From the NCBI GenBank assembly GCA_934621605.1, contig CAKTUZ010000011.1, positions 14,096-78,095 of the forward strand: DNA of 64,000 nt, given 5' to 3'. Of the stretch, positions 53,053-61,650 are shown piece by piece. This DNA comes from an uncultured bacterium (GTDB taxonomy: Bacteria > Vulcanimicrobiota > Xenobia > Xenobiales > Xenobiaceae). A model generated the notes under the pieces. That model searched no databases, had not been told where the DNA came from, and worked only from the letters and a program-made list of their open reading frames with translations. The position numbers and the translations under genes were made by a program. How positions within the stretch are numbered: position 1 is the first letter of the stretch; each line of letters starts with the position of its first letter.

Positions 53053-54765
53053 GTGTCTTGGAATTTAATTAAACGATCTGATCAATATAAAGCTCAGGAA
53101 ACTGTTTTAAAGCGTTCTACTTCGGGTGGGGATGTCAGAATAGCTTTAGGGTATCCCAATACTTACGAAGTGGGCATGTCCAACTTGGGTATGCAAGTTG
53201 TCTATTCTATACTCAACGATATCCCTGGGGTAGTTTGCGAGCGTTTCTTTTTGCCTTCCGAAGAGGATAGTGAGTTATATAGGCGCAACGGCCGTCGGCT
53301 TTTTACTTTGGAAAGTCAGCGTCCCGTCAGCGAATTTCAAATAGTTGCTTTCACTATTGCTTTTGAGCCTGATTATGTAAATATTGCTAAAATTTTTGAG
53401 CTGGCTGGTCTGCCTTTTACTGCTGAGGAGAGGGCTCGGCATGAAAATTGTCCTTTAATTTTGGCTGGTGGAGCTATTTCTCTTTTAAACCCCGAACCGG
53501 TAGCTGATTTTGTCGACATATTTTGTCTCGGTGAAGCCGAACATTTTTTACCTAAATTTATAGAAACTTATCGCCAATGGCAACAAGAGGCTCGCTCTCG
53601 AGAAGCTCTTTTGGAGTGTTTAGCCTCACTGCGTGGCGCTTATATACCTTCTTTATGGCATGACTATTACGACGATCTGGGCCATTTTGTCTACTGTCAG
53701 CCGCGTGAAGGCGCTCCAGAAAATATTATTGAGCGTTTACATTTATCGGCTTCCGAGTATGGGAAAGATTGTCCACATTCGCAGATTCTCACTGAAAATA
53801 CTGAATTAGGCTATTCCGGTTTAGTGGAAATTTCTCGTGGCTGTGCTTTTAATTGTCGATTTTGTACAGTAGGGTTCTCTTATCCTAAGATACGTTGGAA
53901 GCCTTTGGATAAAATTCTGGAAGCTATAGAAGAACTTGGCCAATACACCAATAAAGTAGGGTTAATTTCCGCCACTGCTGGCACTTATCCGCATATAGAC
54001 GAACTCTGTCAATATATTATTGACAGAAAGATGGCGGTGGCTTTTTCTTCGTTGCGTGTAGACAGTTTGCCTGATTCTATGTTGCAAGCTTTGGTTTCCG
54101 GCGGTTCCAAGACGATTACGTTGGCTCCGGAAGTTGGCTCTGATACTTTGCGCCGAGTGGCTAATAAACGTTTTACCGATGCCCAGTATTTGGCTACAGC
54201 TGAACGAGCTTTTGCAGCCGGTATTGTCAATTTGCGCATGTATTCTATGGTTGGTTTGCCCGGTGAGCGTGAAGAACATTTGCAAGCGCTGATCGATTTA
54301 GCTGCCGATACTAGAAAATTGCAGATAAAAATGGGTAAAGGCGGCGGCCATATTACTCTTTCCACCGGACAGTTGATACCTAAGCCCTTTACGCCTTTTC
54401 AATGGAATAGTGTATTAGAAAAAAATAAGGCAGCAAAGTCAATACATTATCTCGAGCGTGGCGTTAAGCGTATAGGCGGCGTTGAATTTTCCGGAGAATC
54501 ACCTAAACAAGCTATGATTCAGGCTTTATTGGCCAGAGGGGATCGACGTTTCTCTAAAGTTATAGCTAGAGTTTATCGCGAACCTTCCTTTAGTAGTTGG
54601 CTTAAAGCTTGCCGGGAAGAGGGGATAGATTATCAATATGAATTGTATCGCGAACGTTCTGTTCAGGACGAAACTATGCCTTGGAGCCATTTAACTCCGG
54701 TTGGCAGCTTAGAACGCCTGCGCCGCGACGAGGAATTGACCCGACGCACGGTAGAGTCACTTTAG
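53053..54765 (+). CDS. TIGR03960-type radical SAM protein
   Basis: 570 residues. The N-terminal half resembles a B12-binding-like domain (YPNTYEVGMSNLGMQVVYSI, LAGGAISLLNPEPVADFVDI). The radical SAM domain has CxxxCxxC in RGCAFNCRFCTVGFSYPK. The usual partner (a TIGR03936/DUF2344 gene) does not follow here; instead pgeF is next after 37 bases. The family is linked to RNA or ribosome maturation in many bacteria, but its reaction is unresolved. The GTG start has no strong ribosome site; an internal start is possible. Confidence 0.85.
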   Translation: MSWNLIKRSDQYKAQETVLKRSTSGGDVRIALGYPNTYEVGMSNLGMQVVYSILNDIPGVVCERFFLPSEEDSELYRRNGRRLFTLESQRPVSEFQIVAFTIAFEPDYVNIAKIFELAGLPFTAEERARHENCPLILAGGAISLLNPEPVADFVDIFCLGEAEHFLPKFIETYRQWQQEARSREALLECLASLRGAYIPSLWHDYYDDLGHFVYCQPREGAPENIIERLHLSASEYGKDCPHSQILTENTELGYSGLVEISRGCAFNCRFCTVGFSYPKIRWKPLDKILEAIEELGQYTNKVGLISATAGTYPHIDELCQYIIDRKMAVAFSSLRVDSLPDSMLQALVSGGSKTITLAPEVGSDTLRRVANKRFTDAQYLATAERAFAAGIVNLRMYSMVGLPGEREEHLQALIDLAADTRKLQIKMGKGGGHITLSTGQLIPKPFTPFQWNSVLEKNKAAKSIHYLERGVKRIGGVEFSGESPKQAMIQALLARGDRRFSKVIARVYREPSFSSWLKACREEGIDYQYELYRERSVQDETMPWSHLTPVGSLERLRRDEELTRRTVESL

Positions 54766-54802
54766 CTTAACAACAAATTCCGACTGTTGGAAAAGGAAAA
54801 CT

Positions 54803-55753
54803 ATGTATAAAGTAATTTCTCGTCATCGTGAGGTTATGCCCTCCGACTTTATCTGTATACATCAATTTAATGATGTCTATCAAGAGTTGCTTGGGGTGAA
54901 GCCTTGGCAAGCCGAGTTAAACACTGTAAAAATGCAGAAAGAAAAGAAGTCTGGCTGCGCCTCCGAACTGCAAGGTTGGTTTGAACCTTTTGTACTCGAT
55001 TACATAACTTTTCCCAATATTGCAATTCCTCACGCTGTTTCTACGCGGCGTGGAGGGGTTAGCGGCGGAGCTTATCAAGGCCTAAATATTGGTTTTACTA
55101 CCGAAGATAACCCCGACGACGTTGAAGAGAACAGAAGGCGCTTTGCAGCTGCTTCCGGTGTACCTTTGGCTGCTGTATTGACCATGGTGCACGGTGTAGA
55201 AGTTGTTCGTGTAGATGGGCCGATTAACAGTTTGACACTTGGTGATGCTTGCATTACCGACAGAATAGGCCAACCGATGATGATTACTACGGCTGATTGT
55301 GTGCCGGTAATATTATATGATCCTAGTCATAAAGCTGTAGGATTGGCTCATGCAGGCTGGCGCGGCACCGTAGAGCGCATTGTTAAAGTGACGGTTGAAA
55401 GTATGACTCAACAATTCGGCAGTGATCCCGGGCAATTGCAAGTAGGCATAGGGCCGTCCATAGCTCCTTGCTGCTTTGAAGTTGGCCAAGATGTGGCCCA
55501 GCAGTTTTGTGAATCCTTTGCTAACAGTCCATATGGGAAGGAAATTACCTTATTCGAGCGAAAAGGCGCAGACGTTAGCCGCCATGTCGATTTATGGTTG
55601 GCCAATTTGGTCGCCCTGCGAGAGGCTGGCGTAAAAGCTGAAAATATTTGCCTCAGCAATATCTGCTCTGTCTGCCAGGAGAGCTTGTGCTTTTCTTATA
55701 GGCGTGATAAGCGGGTAACGGGTCGTATGGCTTCGGCTGTCATGTTGGCTTAG
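54803..55753 (+). CDS. pgeF: Purine nucleoside phosphorylase/laccase-domain protein (PgeF/YfiH)
   Basis: 316 residues. The domain begins near residue 65 (FVLDYITFPNIAIPHAVSTR) with RRGGVSGGAYQGLNIGF. The metal residues are in MVHGVEVVRV, TTADCVPVILYD and LAHAGWRGTVERI. It ends with ENICLSNICSVCQESLCFSY, the family tail. PgeF-type enzymes act on purine nucleosides or peptidoglycan-related steps; both roles have been published. About 60 residues precede the domain, more than usual, so the start could be internal (Met44 or so). Confidence 0.88.
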   Translation: MYKVISRHREVMPSDFICIHQFNDVYQELLGVKPWQAELNTVKMQKEKKSGCASELQGWFEPFVLDYITFPNIAIPHAVSTRRGGVSGGAYQGLNIGFTTEDNPDDVEENRRRFAAASGVPLAAVLTMVHGVEVVRVDGPINSLTLGDACITDRIGQPMMITTADCVPVILYDPSHKAVGLAHAGWRGTVERIVKVTVESMTQQFGSDPGQLQVGIGPSIAPCCFEVGQDVAQQFCESFANSPYGKEITLFERKGADVSRHVDLWLANLVALREAGVKAENICLSNICSVCQESLCFSYRRDKRVTGRMASAVMLA

Positions 55754-55948
55754 TTATTGCTACTTTGGCAGAAATTTTGGTTTTTTTGTGTATTAGCTGC
55801 GGTATTTATGTAGAGTGAGGTGGACAGTACTCTGGTGGGTTTTGCAGTTCCTTTGGGGCTGCTTACTATTTTTGGGTGGCCGTTCATGTCTATTTGTGTA
55901 AAAAATCTAATTCTGCTGTAAGTATCTCTGTGGGAGGAGCATAATTAT

Positions 55949-56647
55949 ATGGCTAAAGAGTTAATCCTGGTTGTTGATGATGAGGCCAACATTGTCTCAC
56001 TCTTGAGATACAACTTAGAACAGCAAGGTTTTGAAGTTATTTGCGCTAGTGATGGTAATGAAGCTATCGCTTTAGCGCGTCGTGAACATCCGGATCTAAT
56101 TTTATTGGATGTTATGCTTCCCGATCGTTCTGGTATTGATGTCACTCGCACTATACGCAAAGAGAGTAAGACTCCCATCATTATGGTAACGGCCAAGGTA
56201 GAAGAGATAGATAAAGTGCTGGGTTTAGAAATGGGCGCTGACGACTATGTACCTAAGCCATTTTCTCCCCGCGAACTTATTGCCCGTATTAAAGCCGTTT
56301 TGCGTCGCACCTCTGATCACTCCGAGGAAAAGGATGAAATTACCTTCGATAAGTTAAGCATAAATTTAGTCAAGCACGAAGTGCGTAAAAATGGTCAAAT
56401 AGTGGAACTGAAGCCCAAGGAATTTGATTTATTGCGTTTGATGGCTACCAATCCCGGCAAGGTTTATACCCGCGATTTCTTACTTGAGCAGCTTTGGGGA
56501 TACGACTATTTGGGGGATACCCGCACTGTAGATGTGCATATGCGTCGTTTGCGTCAAAAAATTGAGGACGATCCTTCTAATCCCAAACAGCTCAAAACTG
56601 TTCATGGTATTGGCTACAAATTCCAACATGACGAAAGTGAAGATTAG
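55949..56647 (+). CDS. PhoB/OmpR-family response regulator
   Basis: 232 residues. Receiver domain with the acidic pair D10-D11, phospho-acceptor D54 in LLLDVMLPD, T81 and K103. A winged-helix effector domain (about 135-228) contains LKPKEFDLLRLMATNPGKVY and DVHMRRLRQKIEDDP. GGAGGAG precedes the ATG. The kinase gene follows after 50 bases. All residues for phosphorylation are present, although the partner kinase lacks its own phospho-acceptor His. Could control phosphate or cell-wall genes (PhoB/WalR-like), but no evidence favours either. Confidence 0.93.
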   Translation: MAKELILVVDDEANIVSLLRYNLEQQGFEVICASDGNEAIALARREHPDLILLDVMLPDRSGIDVTRTIRKESKTPIIMVTAKVEEIDKVLGLEMGADDYVPKPFSPRELIARIKAVLRRTSDHSEEKDEITFDKLSINLVKHEVRKNGQIVELKPKEFDLLRLMATNPGKVYTRDFLLEQLWGYDYLGDTRTVDVHMRRLRQKIEDDPSNPKQLKTVHGIGYKFQHDESED

Positions 56648-56697
56648 AAGTCTAGTCTGTCGTATAAAATTTTTTGAGTGAGAGAATATAGCGTCTT

Positions 56698-57756
56698 ATG
56701 CCTCCTCGCGTTGAAGGACAGTTGTCCGAAGCTTTAATTAAGGGCTTGGAAGATGGTATTTTAGGAATAGATCGTTCCGGGTTGGTGCGCATCTTCAACG
56801 GTGCAATGGGAGAGATATTTTCTATCAGCCCCGATGAGGCTATCGGTAAAAATGTTTGGGATATCTTGCCTAAATGTGAATTTTCCAGAGCTTTGTTGTC
56901 GCAAATAAAAGATAGCAATCCAGAACCTGTTCAGCGTTTGATGCTTTTTCCCAACGAGCGCATGTTCTCTGTAAAGATGATGGCTGTACGTTCCGATCGT
57001 GGCCGAAATTTAGGTGCTTATGCCTCTTTGCGCGATGTTTCCGGTGTGCAGAAGATTGAACGCAGTTTAGATGACGTCTTTACCAGCTTGACTCGAGAAA
57101 TTTCCGTTCCTCTGACTACTATAAAAGGTTTTGTAGAAACGCTTTTGGAGGGCGCTTATTTAGATGCACAAGTTACCCGCAAATTTTTGCAAATAATTAA
57201 TGGGGAAGCTAACAATTTGGTGCGTTTGGTTATGTCTTTGGACTCAGTAGTAAAAGACAAAGACAGTCGGCCTATTATGAGCCGTTTTCGTTTGGAAAAT
57301 TTAGTTCAAGAGTGTATGGCCACTTTCGAGCCAGTGGCAGCTAACAAGAGAGTTTCTTTTGATATTCATATATCTGACGATTTACCTTGGATTATCGCCG
57401 ATCCTAGATTGATACGTCAGGTTTTTGTTAATATTTTGGATAATGCGGTTCGTTTTACTGGAGTAAAAGGTGGCGGTCAGGTCGATATAGATATCGATAT
57501 TAAGAATCGCGAGTTTATTGTAACTATTAAGGATAATGGCGTTGGAATTGCCGAAGCTGATTTGCCTCATATTTTTGAACGCTTTTTCCGCGGTTCAGAT
57601 TCGGAAAATGCCAATTTGGGCGGTTCCGGTTTAGGTTTAAGTGTTGCCGAGGGTATAGTGAAGGCGCATAATGGCCGGATATCCGTCGACAGTTGTCAAG
57701 GCGAGGGTAGTACCTTTACCGTAGTTTTGCCGGTACGTTGTGGTGAGTTGAGTTAG
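56698..57756 (+). CDS. Soluble PAS-HATPase sensor kinase lacking the phospho-acceptor His
   Basis: 352 residues, no membrane segment. PAS domain at about 10-115 (LEDGILGIDRSGLVRIFNGA). A dimerisation segment near 121-185 follows, where the H-box reads LTREISVPLTTIKGF: the phospho-His position is Arg133 (CGA at 57094-57096). The ATPase domain looks complete: N245 and N249 in NILDNA, DNGVGI at 279-284, FERFFRG and GGSGLGLSVAEGI. So ATP binding should persist, but the standard His phosphorylation cannot occur. Known alternatives are a pseudokinase that regulates the response regulator or relays through another kinase. The CGA codon lies within otherwise conserved sequence, so a sequencing error is possible. 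Confidence 0.85.
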   Translation: MPPRVEGQLSEALIKGLEDGILGIDRSGLVRIFNGAMGEIFSISPDEAIGKNVWDILPKCEFSRALLSQIKDSNPEPVQRLMLFPNERMFSVKMMAVRSDRGRNLGAYASLRDVSGVQKIERSLDDVFTSLTREISVPLTTIKGFVETLLEGAYLDAQVTRKFLQIINGEANNLVRLVMSLDSVVKDKDSRPIMSRFRLENLVQECMATFEPVAANKRVSFDIHISDDLPWIIADPRLIRQVFVNILDNAVRFTGVKGGGQVDIDIDIKNREFIVTIKDNGVGIAEADLPHIFERFFRGSDSENANLGGSGLGLSVAEGIVKAHNGRISVDSCQGEGSTFTVVLPVRCGELS

Positions 57757-57954
57757 CTGTTTTCCCCCTTTTTAATAAGCTGTAGATCGTTTTTTTTTCG
57801 CCTTAATTAGAGCGCTTAACCGGGCAGGTTTTTTGCTCTCTTAATTTGAACTTAGCTAGCTCAAAGATTCAGGGGCTCTTCACTTTCGGGCGGGGATGAA
57901 GTTAATAGGTGATAGCTTCCAAATCTAATTTTTTTATGGGAGCAGCTTATTGAG

Positions 57955-59679
57955 ATGAGCGACGCAGCAGTCCTTGACAAAAAAGGCAGCGCACCATTCC
58001 AGTATCGTTGGTTCGCTTTTGGAGACCTAAATGGTTTCTTTGGAGTCATGTTTGATAACATGACTGTACTGGCCTTCTTGGCTTATATCCTAACCAGCAT
58101 TTTCGAAATGCCTGCGAATATTGTCTACACCAGAATTTTCCCCGGTACAGCTTTTGGCGTACTGGTGGGTGACTTAATTTATACTTGGTTGGCTTTTAAG
58201 CAAGCTAAACGCCAAAAGAAAGATGTAACGGCTATGCCTTTGGGTTTGGATACTCCGTCCACTATAGGTATAGCTTTTACTATTTTAGGGCCGGCTTTTA
58301 TTGGTTATAAGGCCTCTGGCTTAGAGCCCAGTGCCGCCGCTTTGCAAACTTGGTATGTCGGTATGGCTGCTATGTTATACTGCGGCTTATTCAAAGTGGC
58401 GTGCGCTTTCTTCGGCAACTGGTTAAGCAAAGTTATTCCTGCTGCTGGTTTAATGGGATCTTTGGCCGGCGTCGGCATCGCCCTTTTGGGTGTAGTGCCG
58501 ATTATTGAGATCATGAATGCTCCCTTAGTCGGCCTGGTAGCTATGGGCTTGGTCTTTTACAACATGGTAGCTAAGATCCGCTTGCCTTTCAATGCTCCTG
58601 GTGTGTTAATCTCTGTCGTTTTAGGTACCATTTTATACTATGCTTTTGGCCGCTTAGGTTTTGCCGGTCAGCAATTTCAAACTCCCAGTGCTGTCGCTAT
58701 TGGCTTCAATATGCCTCTCCCTAACCGAGGTTTTCTTTACGGTCTAGTCGATGCTGTTAATTATTTGCCGGTAATTATTCCTTTTGCTATTTTGACAGTT
58801 GTCGGTGGTATTAACGTTACCGAAAGCGCCCGCTTAGCTGGTGACAATTATGATACTAAAGAAATCCTGTTAGTTGATGCTTGTTCTACCATTTTCGCCG
58901 GCCTTTGTGGCGCTGTGGCTCAAACCACTCCTTATATCGGTCAACCCGCTTTCAAAAAGATGGGCTGCCGTTCCGGTTATACCGTTTTAACTGGTGTAGT
59001 AGTTGGCTTATGCGGTATGTTGGGCATTATCCAATTTATTGTAGACGCTATTCCTACTGCCGCTCTGGCTCCTATTCTTTGCTTCGTCGGTTTGGAAATT
59101 GTTTCTCAGGCTTTTGCTTGCTGTCCGCAAGCTCACTTCCCGGCTGTAGCCTTTGCCTTCATTCCCAATATCGCCCGCGTTATGGCTATTAAGGGCAACT
59201 ACAGTAACGACGGCGTATTTGAAAAATTGCTGACCACTTTAGCCGATAAACCCAGCCGTTACTTGAGTGAGGAGTTACTCATTCCGGCTTTGGGCAATGG
59301 GTTTATTTTGACCGCTATGCTTTGGGGCGCTTTCTTCGCCTTTATGATTGACCGCAAATTGAGAAAGTGCTCGCTTTTCCTTTTCATTTTAGCTGTACTT
59401 TCTTTCTTCGGAGTTATCCATTCCGTCAACCCCAGCGGTTTCATGTACTTACCTTGGCATTTGCCCGAAATTGCTCAAGCTGTACCTTACCAGTTCGCTT
59501 TGGGCTACTTCATTTTAGGCGTAGTAATATTGGCTCTTTCTTTCACTAAAGAGAGCCATCTTTCTACTGAAGTAGAAGAAGAAACTGCCGCTTTGGAAAC
59601 TCCTTCCGAAGCTGTAGCCGAAGTAGAAGAAGCTAAAGTTGATACTGTAAAAGCTGAAGAGGCTCCCGCTAAAGCTTAA
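57955..59679 (+). CDS. NCS2-like xanthine/uracil-type permease family protein
   Basis: 574 residues with about 12 or more membrane segments (FDNMTVLAFLAYILTSIFEM, VIPAAGLMGSLAGVGIALLG, VVGGINVTESARLAGDNYDT, AAVAQTTPYIGQPAFKKMG region). The layout is that of the NCS2/SLC23 permease superfamily, with conserved SLAGVGI and AQTTPYIGQP patches. The substrate is unknown. The last 45 residues form an acidic, Glu/Val/Ala-rich tail with pseudo-repeats (EVEEETAALETPSEAVAEVE). A strong terminator follows. The 198 bases before it contain no gene and no riboswitch I recognise. Confidence 0.75.
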   Translation: MSDAAVLDKKGSAPFQYRWFAFGDLNGFFGVMFDNMTVLAFLAYILTSIFEMPANIVYTRIFPGTAFGVLVGDLIYTWLAFKQAKRQKKDVTAMPLGLDTPSTIGIAFTILGPAFIGYKASGLEPSAAALQTWYVGMAAMLYCGLFKVACAFFGNWLSKVIPAAGLMGSLAGVGIALLGVVPIIEIMNAPLVGLVAMGLVFYNMVAKIRLPFNAPGVLISVVLGTILYYAFGRLGFAGQQFQTPSAVAIGFNMPLPNRGFLYGLVDAVNYLPVIIPFAILTVVGGINVTESARLAGDNYDTKEILLVDACSTIFAGLCGAVAQTTPYIGQPAFKKMGCRSGYTVLTGVVVGLCGMLGIIQFIVDAIPTAALAPILCFVGLEIVSQAFACCPQAHFPAVAFAFIPNIARVMAIKGNYSNDGVFEKLLTTLADKPSRYLSEELLIPALGNGFILTAMLWGAFFAFMIDRKLRKCSLFLFILAVLSFFGVIHSVNPSGFMYLPWHLPEIAQAVPYQFALGYFILGVVILALSFTKESHLSTEVEEETAALETPSEAVAEVEEAKVDTVKAEEAPAKA

Positions 59680-59702
59680 AGTTTTAGCTTAAAGCCATCT
59701 AT

Positions 59703-59744
59703 AAAGCGTTTGTATTTTGTTACCAAGATACAGACGCTTTTTTT
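59703..59744 (+). terminator. Rho-independent terminator after the permease
   Basis: AAAGCGTTTGTAT (59703-59715) and ATACAGACGCTTT (59728-59740) make a 13-base stem with one G-U pair, followed by seven T. Confidence 0.9.
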
Positions 59745-59851
59745 ATGGTTATTTATCGCCGTATTATAGAAGGCTACGTCTATAAAAACGTGTGGTAGAC
59801 TTTTCAAAAAAATATTGATAAGCATATTTTTGTATGTCAAATATAAATATA

Positions 59852-59881
59852 TTTACAAATATATACCTTATCTACTATAAT
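59852..59881 (+). promoter_or_regulatory. Promoter of the first Sel1 gene
   Basis: TTTACA at 59852-59857 and TATAAT at 59876-59881 with an 18-base spacer, in a very AT-rich region after the permease terminator. Transcription would start roughly 25 bases before the GTG. Confidence 0.6.
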
Positions 59882-59910
59882 ATTTTAAATATATAAATAT
59901 ATTATTATGT

Positions 59911-61557
59911 GTGGGTATAAAAATGGTACAATATTGCCTTAATTCTAAGTGTCAAATCAAAGACGATAAAGAACTAGAAGTTATACGCCAAGTGGCTGAA
60001 CAAGGAAATGTCGAAGCTCAGTATAAAATCGGCCTTTATTACGAAAATGAGACGCCTAAAAATTATCCTGAAGCCATAAAATGGTATCGTCGAGCAGCCG
60101 AAAAGGGACATGCCGATGCTCAGTATCACTTAGCTTGTTGCTACTACCAATATGAAGTTGTTGATTTGTATCGCAAGTCTGCTGAACAGGGGTATCCCGA
60201 AGCTCAATATAGATTAGCTCAATGTCTGGAAAATAGTTCTTTCAGCTTCGAAACAACCAAATCAGATGAATGGGAGAAAAATGAGGCTAAGGCTTTTAAA
60301 TGGTATCTTAAGGCAGCAGAACAAGGATACGCTGATGCACAGAGTAAGGTGGGGGATTACTATTACGATGGGATCCACTTAAAAGAAAATTACGATGAAG
60401 CTTTCAAATGGTACAGTAAAGCTGCTGAGCAAGGTTGCATAGATGCGCAACGTGGTTTGTCTCAATGCTACGAGCTGGGACATGGAGTAAAAAAAGATCC
60501 TGCTAAAGCTTTAGAATTGGATATTAAAGTTGCCCAAAGTGGCGATCGGGATATGCAATTTTTCTTGGGTCGTTCGTATTTAAAAGAAGATTCTAAAATT
60601 TACAGTGTTGAAGAAGGTGTTAAGTGGTATCGCAAAGCGGCCCTCAATGGCGACACTAGTGCTATGTTTGAGTTAGGAAATTTATATGAAGAAGGTGTCT
60701 TGGTAGATAAAGATCTAGATGAAGCTGTAAAATGGTATCGTTTAGCTGCAGAAGATAGGCACTCTTCAGATGATGCTCAGCGTAAAATGGGCGATCTTTA
60801 TTATTATGGAATTGGAGTAAAACAAGATTATACCAAAGCAGCTAAGTGCTACCAAAGAGCTGTCGATTATGATAAAGATATATATGAACAACAAAAAATG
60901 TTGGGCATTTGCTACGAATATGGGCGTGGTGTCAAAAGAGACTTTGCAGAAGCTATGAAACATTATCGCATGGCTGCGAGAGATACACATCGCAGTTTGA
61001 GCAAATATCTTGGCATCGATTATAAGCTTGAGGCAGAAACTGATGAAGCATGCTTGGAGCTGGCAAATTCATATAAAAAAGCAGCTGATCAGGGAGATTC
61101 TGAAGCTCAAGTAATAATCGGACTTTATTATATTCATCAATATCCTCGTAGACGTGAAGCTTTTGAATGGTATCGTAAAGCTGCCGAGCAAGGCAATGCT
61201 GTTGGGCAAAGGTTGTTGGGCGTTTGTTATGAGTATGGTTTAGGCACGTGGGTTGACAGTGTAGAGGCTTTTAATTGCTATTGTAAAGCAGCTGCTCAGG
61301 GTGATAGTGAGGCGCAACGATTACTTGGCATATGCTATGAATGTGGATATGGGGTTAAGCAAAATTACGATGAGGCTGTAAAATGGTATCGTAAATCTGC
61401 AGCTCAGGGTAATACTTGTGTACTAAAAAGATTAGGCGATTGTTATTGTTATGGATATGGCGTAGAGAAAGATTCTGCCGAGGCTATAAAGTTATACACT
61501 CAAGCTGCTGCCCAAGGTGACGAATATGCCAAATTTCAATTATCCGCATTAACTTAG
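59911..61557 (+). CDS. Sel1-repeat protein, first of a tandem pair
   Basis: 548 residues made of about 14 Sel1-like units of roughly 36 residues (pattern AxKWYxxAAEQGxxxAQxxLGxCYxxGxGVxxD). No signal peptide or membrane segment, so presumably cytoplasmic unless secreted by a non-classical route. The fourth-line unit around 77-98 is shortened (CYYQYEVVDLYRKSAEQG lacks the GxGV loop), and the same shortened unit exists in the next gene. Sel1 proteins scaffold protein-protein contacts; no enzyme domain is attached. GTG 59911 or ATG 59923 could be the start; neither has a good ribosome site. Confidence 0.85.
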   Translation: MGIKMVQYCLNSKCQIKDDKELEVIRQVAEQGNVEAQYKIGLYYENETPKNYPEAIKWYRRAAEKGHADAQYHLACCYYQYEVVDLYRKSAEQGYPEAQYRLAQCLENSSFSFETTKSDEWEKNEAKAFKWYLKAAEQGYADAQSKVGDYYYDGIHLKENYDEAFKWYSKAAEQGCIDAQRGLSQCYELGHGVKKDPAKALELDIKVAQSGDRDMQFFLGRSYLKEDSKIYSVEEGVKWYRKAALNGDTSAMFELGNLYEEGVLVDKDLDEAVKWYRLAAEDRHSSDDAQRKMGDLYYYGIGVKQDYTKAAKCYQRAVDYDKDIYEQQKMLGICYEYGRGVKRDFAEAMKHYRMAARDTHRSLSKYLGIDYKLEAETDEACLELANSYKKAADQGDSEAQVIIGLYYIHQYPRRREAFEWYRKAAEQGNAVGQRLLGVCYEYGLGTWVDSVEAFNCYCKAAAQGDSEAQRLLGICYECGYGVKQNYDEAVKWYRKSAAQGNTCVLKRLGDCYCYGYGVEKDSAEAIKLYTQAAAQGDEYAKFQLSALT

Positions 61558-61650
61558 CTCTGTTTTTACTATTTTATAAATTTTGGTGCGGATATTCTGT
61601 CAACGTAATTTTTGTAAGTAGTATATTTCTTTGTTTGTATGCGTAGGTAA

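Noticed and set aside
57757..57954. Purine-type or other riboswitch before the NCS2-like permease
   Set aside because: I looked for the conserved purine aptamer core and other known signatures and found none.
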